A DNA stretch of 64,000 nt from CAZJHX01 sp964545715. GTDB lineage: Bacteria; Myxococcota_A; UBA9042; GCA-2863065. Position 1 is the stretch's first letter. Every line of letters starts with the position of its first letter. The DNA lies in the NCBI GenBank assembly GCA_964545715.1, contig CAZJHX010000038.1, positions 1-64,000 of the forward strand, written 5' to 3'. A program made the position numbers and the translations under genes. Under the pieces are notes generated by a model. The model was not told the DNA's origin, did not search any database, and saw nothing but the letters and a program-made list of their open reading frames with translations. This document shows positions 58,636 to 64,000 of this stretch, piece after piece.

Positions 58636-61326
58636 TTATTCACACAGGGGACCGCCGACCGGCTCGCCGGCAACGCACGCGCCAAGCTGGCAGCTGTCGA
58701 GGTTCGCGCACTCATCGATGGGCGCGAGTTTGCCATGGAAATCGGTGTTGAGGGTCTCGCCATTGACATCTTCGGTGAACGTGACGCCGTTGTGCACGAG
58801 GACATAGTCCGCCCAGTTGGAGTAGCCCAGCGCTTCGGTAAAGCTGCTCGCGCCCGGCCCCTTCTGGAACGGAAAGACACCGGCGGCCGGCTTCTCGGTA
58901 AACGACAGCGACCACGCTCCGTCCGAGGTGCCCATGGTGCACGCGCCCGACACCATGTCGAAATACGTCCACTGATCCTGGAAGGCTGTCTGGAACTGCT
59001 CCTGAATAAACGGTCCGCCGCTGCCCGGCCCGTCCCGCACCGTGAAGTTGCAGTCCACGCTCCAGCTCTTGGCGCCGTCTTCCTGCGACAGCCCCTCGAC
59101 GTGGGCCACCGGCCCGTGCAGCCGCGCCGCGCCGGACTCGTCCACCTCAAAGATCGTCTGCGCCGTCGGATTGAAGAAAACCACGCTCTCGGGCGGAATC
59201 GGTCCGAAGCCAATAAACGCAAACGCCGGGAAGCCGGGATGCGGCGCCAGCACCTGGAACTTCTCGACCAGCGTGCACACGCCGCTGCACGCGTCGCCGT
59301 CATCACAGCCCGTACCGTCCGCCAGCGCGTCGTTGTGACAGCCGGTCGCCGCGTTGCAGCCGTCCGATGTGCACTGCTCGCCATCGGTGCAGTCGACGAG
59401 CGACAGGACCTGGCACGCGCCGCCCACGCAGCCGTTGTTGGTGCACAGGTTGCCGTCGTCGCAGGGCGTGTCGGTCAGCTTGGTCTGCACGCACCCGACC
59501 CCCGCATCGCAGGTCGCGCTGGTGCACGCGTTGCCGTCGTCGCAGTCGAGCACGCCCCCGCTCTGGCACACGCCGTCCACACAGGAGTCCGCCGTCGTGC
59601 AGGCGTCGTCATCGTCGCACCCGCCTGCGAGCGGCGCATGCTGACAGCCGACCGCCGCGTCGCAGCTGTCGGACGTGCACGCGTTGTTGTCATCGCAGCT
59701 TGCCGGCAGCGGCCCCGCGCACACGCCACCCGAGCACGTGTCGCCCGTGGTGCAGGCATCACCGTCGTCGCACGGCTTGAACACTTGGACGTGCTTGCAC
59801 CCGCCCTCGGCCGTGCAGACGTCATCGGTGCACTGGTCGTTGTCGTTGCACAGCAGCGGCGCGCCCGGCAGGCAGCCCCCGACAGCGCAGGTATCGCCGA
59901 TGGTGCAGGAGTCCCCGTCGTCACACGGCACGTCCAGCGGCGCGAACAGACAGCCGGCGCCCGGGTCACAGCTGTCGGCCGTGCACGGGTTGTCGTCCGA
60001 GCAAGACAGCGCCACGCCCGCCACGCATTTGCCGACCTGGCAGCTCTCCACGCCGTTGCAGGCGTCGCCGTCGTCGCACACGATCGCCACCGCGGCCGGA
60101 CAGACGCCGCCCACGCAGCCCGGATCGGTAGTGCAGGCGTTGCCGTCGTCACACACGATCGCCACGCTGCCCGCGCAGCTGCCGGCTTCACAGGGTGCGT
60201 CCGTCGTACAGGGGTCCCCATCTGAGCAATCGATCGCCGCCCCGGAGATGCACTCGCCCAGCGCGCACTCATCCAGCACCGTGCAGGCGTCGCCGTCATC
60301 ACAGCCGCCGCTGAGGCCGAAGTGCAGGCAGCCCGACCCGGCAAAGCAGAAGTCCAGCGTGCAGGTGTTGTTGTCCTCGCAGTCCACCTCGGTCCCGACG
60401 CAGGCGCCCGCCACGCACGCGTCATCCGTGGTGCACGCGCTGCCGTCGTCGCACGCCTCGCCGTCCAACACCGTCTTCTGACAGCCCAGCGCCGCATCGC
60501 AAGCGTCCACCGTGCAGCCGCTGCCGTCCTCGCAGAGGGCGTCCGAGGCCGTCCAAGCGGAGTCGTTGAGGCCGGGGTCGCAGACCAGACACGCGTTGTC
60601 GGCGCTGGTCTCGTGCGCAGGCACGCAGACGCTGTCGATGACGCAGAAGCCGTCCGCGACCGTGTTGAGACAGTCCCCGGTGACCGGGTCGCAGCTGTCG
60701 GCTGTGCACGCGATACCGTCGTTGCACTCGGAGGCGGCGGACAGCTCGCACACACCCTCCACGCAGACGCCGTCGCCGCAAAACGCCCCGGTCTCGCACG
60801 GGTCGCCGCTGAACGGGATGTGCGAGACCACGCCCGCCTCGTCACAGATGTCCTTGGTGCACTCATTGCCGTCGTCCATCTCGATCGCGACGCCCGTGCA
60901 GTAGCCGGCCAGCCCATCCAGCTGCCAGCAATAGTCGTCCGTGGTGCACGGCTCGTCGTCGTCGCACGCGGCGTCGACGTTGAAAGCTACAGCCACACAT
61001 CCAGTCGCCGGCTCGCACTGATGGGTCAGGCACGGGTTGTTGTTCTGCGCCTCGCAGGTGTCGACGATGTCGTCCCAGACGCAGTCGCCGCCCACCCCGC
61101 AGTGCTCCAGCGTGCAGACATCGCCGTCCGTATCGCACTCGTCGAAGAGGTCCAGGCCCTGGCAAGGCGAGGCCGCGCTCTGACCACCGGCGCTGTTGGG
61201 CTCTGAAGGCGAGTCGCCGCTGTCGGGCGCACCGTCAGCCGTGCAACCCAGCGACACGAGAACAAAGACACCCGTCGTAGCCAGCAGGAAGCACCTGCCG
61301 AGCTCTGCATGCAACATCGAAAACAT
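58636..61326 (-). CDS. Cys-rich repeat lipoprotein with unique C-terminal domain
   Basis: ATG 61326 (or 61317) starts a lipoprotein signal (GVFVLVSLGC, Cys28) in an 896-residue protein. Residues of about 50-690 hold some thirty C-D-D-G-D-x-C-T-x-D-x-C repeats, like the proteins at 7261 and 28227. The last 200 residues differ: KFQVLAPHPGFPAFAFIGF, a Trp- and Phe-rich beta domain (WTYFDMVSGACTM, FTEALGYSNWADYVLVHNG), and a final Cys-rich turn. It heads a leftward operon that continues with the small lipoprotein, GT2 and acyltransferase, so it may be modified by, or act with, their glycolipid product. Confidence 0.82.
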   Translation of the reverse strand: MFSMLHAELGRCFLLATTGVFVLVSLGCTADGAPDSGDSPSEPNSAGGQSAASPCQGLDLFDECDTDGDVCTLEHCGVGGDCVWDDIVDTCEAQNNNPCLTHQCEPATGCVAVAFNVDAACDDDEPCTTDDYCWQLDGLAGYCTGVAIEMDDGNECTKDICDEAGVVSHIPFSGDPCETGAFCGDGVCVEGVCELSAASECNDGIACTADSCDPVTGDCLNTVADGFCVIDSVCVPAHETSADNACLVCDPGLNDSAWTASDALCEDGSGCTVDACDAALGCQKTVLDGEACDDGSACTTDDACVAGACVGTEVDCEDNNTCTLDFCFAGSGCLHFGLSGGCDDGDACTVLDECALGECISGAAIDCSDGDPCTTDAPCEAGSCAGSVAIVCDDGNACTTDPGCVGGVCPAAVAIVCDDGDACNGVESCQVGKCVAGVALSCSDDNPCTADSCDPGAGCLFAPLDVPCDDGDSCTIGDTCAVGGCLPGAPLLCNDNDQCTDDVCTAEGGCKHVQVFKPCDDGDACTTGDTCSGGVCAGPLPASCDDNNACTSDSCDAAVGCQHAPLAGGCDDDDACTTADSCVDGVCQSGGVLDCDDGNACTSATCDAGVGCVQTKLTDTPCDDGNLCTNNGCVGGACQVLSLVDCTDGEQCTSDGCNAATGCHNDALADGTGCDDGDACSGVCTLVEKFQVLAPHPGFPAFAFIGFGPIPPESVVFFNPTAQTIFEVDESGAARLHGPVAHVEGLSQEDGAKSWSVDCNFTVRDGPGSGGPFIQEQFQTAFQDQWTYFDMVSGACTMGTSDGAWSLSFTEKPAAGVFPFQKGPGASSFTEALGYSNWADYVLVHNGVTFTEDVNGETLNTDFHGKLAPIDECANLDSCQLGACVAGEPVGGPLCE

Positions 61327-61346
61327 CCGCGATAACGACCGGGGTG

Positions 61347-61379
61347 AAGCTAGCACAAAAGCCCTTTGTAGACAAGGGG
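61347..61379 (-). promoter_or_regulatory. Possible promoter and operator-like palindrome before the Cys-rich gene
   Basis: On the minus strand TTGTCT (61375-61370), a 17-base spacer and TAGCTT (61352-61347) form a weak -35/-10 pair. The -35 sits in the inverted repeat CCCTTTGT-AG-ACAAGGGG (61362-61379), an operator-like palindrome in the region between the divergent genes at 61326 and 61420. Confidence 0.3.
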
Positions 61380-61419
61380 TTATTGCGACACTGAACGCCG
61401 TATGGTAGGAGCTTTGGCC

Positions 61420-62193
61420 GTGAGTCGCGCGGACCGATTGGGCCTGGGATATGCGGTGGTTACGGCCGGGCTGGCGGTCGCGGCCGGGCCCTCGGTCATC
61501 ACGATCGGCGTGCCGACCTTGATCCTGCTCTTGTTGCTGGCCGACGGCGTAGCGCGCCCCGGATCATCGGTGCTGGTGCCCACGGTCACGCGCGGTCCGT
61601 CCGGCGGCGACCGGGTCGCGCTGACGTTTGACGACGGGCCGCACCCTGAGCACACGCCCGCCATCCTGGACGCCTTGGCGGACGCGGGCGCCGGCGCGAC
61701 TTTCTTCTGCGTCGGCCGCCACCTGGACGCCCACCCCGAGGTCGCGCGACGGCTGCGGGCGGACGGACACGAGCTGGGCAATCACTCCTACGAGCACGCC
61801 TACACGCTGAACTTTCGCGGCGTCGCCGCCATGACCGCGGAGATCAAGCGCGGGGAGGCCGCCGTCACGCGAGCCGGCGGCCAGAAGAGACCGCTGTATC
61901 GGCCGCCCGTCGGCCTCAAGAATCCACCGCTGAGCCGGGTAGCGCAGCGGCTGGAGCTGACGGTGGTGACGTGGTCGCTGCACAGCCGAGATACTCGAAC
62001 GGAGGATCCGCGGCGTGTGGCCGACAGGGTTTTGAAGCGCGTGACGGCCGGGGACATCGTGTTGCTTCACGATCGGGCGGTCACCGTTGAGGCGCTGCCA
62101 AAAATTTTAGAGGGTTTAAAAGGGCGAGGCCTGCGAAGCGTTTCGGTAACCGAAATGCTTGGCAGGCCCCGTGGAGAGGGTTCCTCATCATGA
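61420..62193 (+). CDS. Polysaccharide deacetylase (NodB family)
   Basis: A GTG at 61420 is eight bases after AGGAG (61407-61411) and is preferred to the ATG at 61402, which has no ribosome-binding site. The 257-residue protein has one or two N-terminal membrane segments (LGYAVVTAGLAVAAGPSVITIGVPTLILLLLLAD), then a complete NodB domain: TFDDGP, HSYEH metal ligands, RPPVG, and IVLLHD. It would de-N-acetylate a polysaccharide at the membrane or periplasm. Its last 30 codons become AT-richer (CCA AAA ATT TTA) and form a long hairpin (62128-62168); the tail of the protein still fits the family. Confidence 0.87.
   Translation: MSRADRLGLGYAVVTAGLAVAAGPSVITIGVPTLILLLLLADGVARPGSSVLVPTVTRGPSGGDRVALTFDDGPHPEHTPAILDALADAGAGATFFCVGRHLDAHPEVARRLRADGHELGNHSYEHAYTLNFRGVAAMTAEIKRGEAAVTRAGGQKRPLYRPPVGLKNPPLSRVAQRLELTVVTWSLHSRDTRTEDPRRVADRVLKRVTAGDIVLLHDRAVTVEALPKILEGLKGRGLRSVSVTEMLGRPRGEGSSS
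62128..62168 (+). other. Long hairpin in the 3' end of the deacetylase gene
   Basis: Bases 62128-62146 pair with 62150-62168 around the loop TAA: 18 pairs with one G-G mismatch and one G-U, including GGCCTGC/GCAGGCC at the base and TTTCGG/CCGAAA at the top. No T-run follows. It could end transcription, protect the 3' end of the mRNA, or be the first helix of the structured RNA that follows. Confidence 0.6.
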
Positions 62194-62339
62194 GGAGAGG
62201 CTTCAATGAAAATGTGGAAGCCTCCTCCCGTCCCTTCGGACCGGGTGGTACCCCTGGGTGGCAGTTAGGGAGTACTAACAAGTAGCCAACCCTTGGGTGG
62301 GTTGGGTTAGCTACCGACGGGAGAAGGCTCCAACTGCCA
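62183..62339 (+). ncRNA. Candidate structured (pseudoknotted) RNA, class unknown
   Basis: The gene-free stretch after the deacetylase folds strongly. Helix a: GAGGCTTC (62197-62204) with GAAGCCTC (62217-62224). P1: CTCCCGTC (62225-62232) with GACGGGAG (62316-62323). P2: GTAG+CCAACCC (62282-62292) with GGGTTGG (62299-62305) and CTAC (62311-62314). Crossing helix: TGGCAGTT (62259-62266) with AACTGCCA (62332-62339). All are perfect Watson-Crick; the last helix crosses P1, so a pseudoknot is possible. A competing hairpin GTTAG/CTAAC (62264-62279) and a hairpin at 62227-62245 (CCCGTCC/GGACCGGG, one bulge) exclude parts of P1 and the crossing helix, as in switches. The strand is assumed to be plus because the next gene follows. 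It is not a class I can name. Confidence 0.5.
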
Positions 62340-62412
62340 ACTCTTATGAGCAACGGCTGTGCCAAAAAGTGAGTTTGGGTGCAGTGTCACGATCAGGTGT
62401 TTTTAGACCGTG

Positions 62413-64000
62413 TTGAACAATGCGATTGAACGGTTAGTGGACAGTACAGTCATCGTCCACACGACTGTTCACTTAACTATACTGTGTATATTTCTAAATC
62501 TGAACGCCGCCGCGGACGAGAAGAAGCCCGCATGGGACGTCATGGCCCCGCCTGGGCCTACGGCGGACGTGACCATCGACGTCGATCAAGGCACGTGGAT
62601 GAGCGTGGACGTACGCCCGGACGGCAAGCAGCTCGTCTTTGATCTGCTCGGCGACCTGTACACGCTGCCGATCGGCGGCGGCCAGGCGACTGCGGTCACC
62701 ACGGGCGTTGCCTGGGACATGCAGCCGCGGTACTCGCCCGACGGCAAGCGTCTGGTCTTCACCAGCGACCGGGGCGGCGGCGACAACATCTGGACGGTAG
62801 CGCTGGACGGCTCCAAGCCGAAGCAGGTCACCAAGGAGAGCTTTCGCCTGATCAACAGCCCGGCGTGGTCGCCCGACGGACGGTTCATCGCCGCCCGCAA
62901 GCACTTCACGTCGCGACGCAGCCTGGGCGCCGGCGAGATCTGGCTGTACCACGCTGACGGTGGCGGCGGGCTGCAGCTGACCAAGCGCAGCAACGACCAG
63001 AAGGACGTCGGCGAGCCGGCCTTCTCCCCGGACGGCAAGCACGTGTACTTCAGCCAGGACGCCACGCCCGGGGACCACTTCGAATACAACAAGGACCCAA
63101 ACGGCGAGATCTACGCCATCAAGCGGCTGGCGCTGGGCAGCGGGCGCATCGAGCGCTTCGTCTTCGGCGCGGGCGGCGCGGTGCGGCCAACCCCCTCCCC
63201 GGACGGCAAGCGGCTGGCGTTTGTGCGGCGTGTACGCCTCAAGACGGTGCTGTTTGTTCACGACACCGCGTCCGGGAAAGAGCGCGCCGTCTACGATGGG
63301 CTGGACCGCGACATGCAGGAGGCGTGGGCCATTCACGGCGTCTACCCGGCGATGGCCTGGATGCCGGACGGCAAGCACATCGTACTGTGGGCGGGCGGCA
63401 AGCTGCGGCGTGTAAACGTGGCGACCGGCGCCGACACCGTCATCGAGTTCAAGGTCAAAGGCACACGGCGGGTCATGAAGGCCCTGCGATACCCCGTGGA
63501 CGTGGCGCCCAAAGAGTTTGCCGTCTCCGCGTTGCGAGGCGTACGTACGTCCCCGGACGGCAAGCGCGTGGTGTACCAGGCCCTGGGTTACCTGTACGCC
63601 CGGGACCTGCCCGACGGCACGCCGCGGCGCTTGACGAAGCAGACCGACCACTTTGAGTCGATGCCGGCGTTTTCGCGCGACGGGCGACTCGTCGCATATG
63701 CGACGTGGAACGACGACAGCCTGGGCACGATCCGCGTCGTGCGGGCGAGCGGCGGCAAGGGACGCGTAATAACACAACAGCCCGGACACTACGGGGAGCC
63801 GGTCTTCAGCCCCGACGGCGCCCGAGTGCTGTACCGCAAGGCCGTCGGTGGGCACCTGGTCTCCCGCGACTGGTCCAAGGAGCCGGGGATCTATGCGGTG
63901 CCGGCCAAGGGCGGCGCAGCGCGGCGAATCACACGCGACGGCAGGCGGCCGCACTTTGGACCGGACCGCGACCGGGTGTACCTGACCGACGACGGGCCGG
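62413..64000 (+). CDS. TolB-like propeller protein, amidohydrolase type, N-terminal part (runs off window)
   Basis: The frame is open from after a TAG at 62404-62406 to the window end. Possible starts are TTG 62413 or GTG 62437; both give a signal-like hydrophobic stretch (VHLTILCIFLNLNAAADEKK) but no ribosome-binding site, so the start is uncertain. The mature protein begins AWDVMAPPGPT and shows six or more TolB/WD40-like blades (LVFDLLGDLYTLPIGGG, PRYSPDGKRLVFTSDRGGGDNIW, PAWSPDGRFIAARK, PAFSRDGRLVAYATW). This N-terminal arrangement is typical of exported amidohydrolases whose metal-dependent hydrolase domain follows the propeller; that part is outside the window. The first 25 or so codons are AT-rich (ACT ATA CTG TGT ATA TTT CTA). 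Confidence 0.8.
   Translation, partial: MNNAIERLVDSTVIVHTTVHLTILCIFLNLNAAADEKKPAWDVMAPPGPTADVTIDVDQGTWMSVDVRPDGKQLVFDLLGDLYTLPIGGGQATAVTTGVAWDMQPRYSPDGKRLVFTSDRGGGDNIWTVALDGSKPKQVTKESFRLINSPAWSPDGRFIAARKHFTSRRSLGAGEIWLYHADGGGGLQLTKRSNDQKDVGEPAFSPDGKHVYFSQDATPGDHFEYNKDPNGEIYAIKRLALGSGRIERFVFGAGGAVRPTPSPDGKRLAFVRRVRLKTVLFVHDTASGKERAVYDGLDRDMQEAWAIHGVYPAMAWMPDGKHIVLWAGGKLRRVNVATGADTVIEFKVKGTRRVMKALRYPVDVAPKEFAVSALRGVRTSPDGKRVVYQALGYLYARDLPDGTPRRLTKQTDHFESMPAFSRDGRLVAYATWNDDSLGTIRVVRASGGKGRVITQQPGHYGEPVFSPDGARVLYRKAVGGHLVSRDWSKEPGIYAVPAKGGAARRITRDGRRPHFGPDRDRVYLTDDGP

Noticed and set aside
58602..59384. Upstream extension of the small lipoprotein frame
   Set aside because: It is read in a second frame through the end of the Cys-rich gene; the lipoprotein signal starting at 58601 is decisive.
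62243..62252. GGGTGGTACC resembling a T-box antiterminator core
   Set aside because: There is no specifier stem, the sequence is not followed by a terminator, the downstream gene is not an amino-acid or tRNA-synthetase gene, and the same ten bases occur near 11558 in an unrelated promoter region.
62183..62339. Identification of the structured region as RNase P RNA, tmRNA, SRP RNA or a known riboswitch
   Set aside because: None of the conserved cores of these classes that I can recall (for example the RNase P P4 segment, tRNA-like ends, or B12/GEMM/TPP core sequences) is present.

Overview
This is GC-rich DNA (roughly two thirds G+C) from what looks like a myxobacterium-like member of the Myxococcota or a close relative (inference). 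Supporting signs are very large cysteine-rich exported proteins built from C-D-D-G-x-x-C-T type repeats, MopE-type C-N-G-x-D-D-D-C-D-G repeats, a MYXO-CTERM-like sorting tail, Ser/Thr kinases with PEGA or degenerate catalytic motifs, FHA-domain sigma-54 activators, and NtrB-like hybrid kinases. No rRNA, tRNA, CRISPR array, insertion sequence or phage gene was recognised, and no stretch over about 300 bases lacks a gene.

Bases 1-14800: the end of a propeller protein, a 58-residue gene behind a near-consensus sigma-54 promoter, then a leftward four-gene cluster (9330 to 1161): a c-haem/cysteine-rich MYXO-CTERM protein, a 1480-residue MopE-repeat lipoprotein, a thioredoxin-fold lipoprotein whose active site contains an in-frame TGA (U-P-H-C, followed by a SECIS-like hairpin, so very probably a selenoprotein), and an LCIB-type carbonic anhydrase. 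Divergent from it is a von Willebrand C repeat lipoprotein, also behind a sigma-54 promoter. Two TPR proteins follow; the larger seems to have lost its natural C-terminus at a tail-to-tail junction with a small exported protein.

Bases 14800-34000: a translationally coupled pair (lipoprotein, then a 2458-residue LamG/propeller/repeat protein), a Ser/Thr kinase plus PEGA protein operon, a leftward response regulator (phospho-acceptor Asp replaced by Asn) plus FHA sigma-54 activator operon, and a 1936-residue cysteine-rich lipoprotein.

Bases 34000-46500: an HTTM membrane protein with a degenerate DCC domain, a second Ser/Thr kinase, an FHA-AAA protein without GAFTGA motif or DNA-binding domain, a DUF445 protein, small membrane proteins, a beta-helix lipoprotein, and a DUF362-CBM9 fusion.

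Bases 46500-64000: two paralogous receiver-kinase-receiver proteins, a multi-pass membrane protein, a haem-motif lipoprotein, a PH-domain protein, a PP2C phosphatase, an Ada-AlkA plus Ogt alkylation-repair operon, an operon with a GT2 and an LpxL-like acyltransferase (missing the usual catalytic Glu), another cysteine-rich lipoprotein, a polysaccharide deacetylase, an unusual AT-richer stretch with strong potential for a pseudoknotted RNA, and the start of a TolB-propeller amidohydrolase-type protein.

The dominant theme is envelope biology and signalling: cysteine-rich surface proteins, thiol/selenol redox, haem-c lipoproteins, and Ser/Thr kinase, FHA and sigma-54 circuits that could control them.
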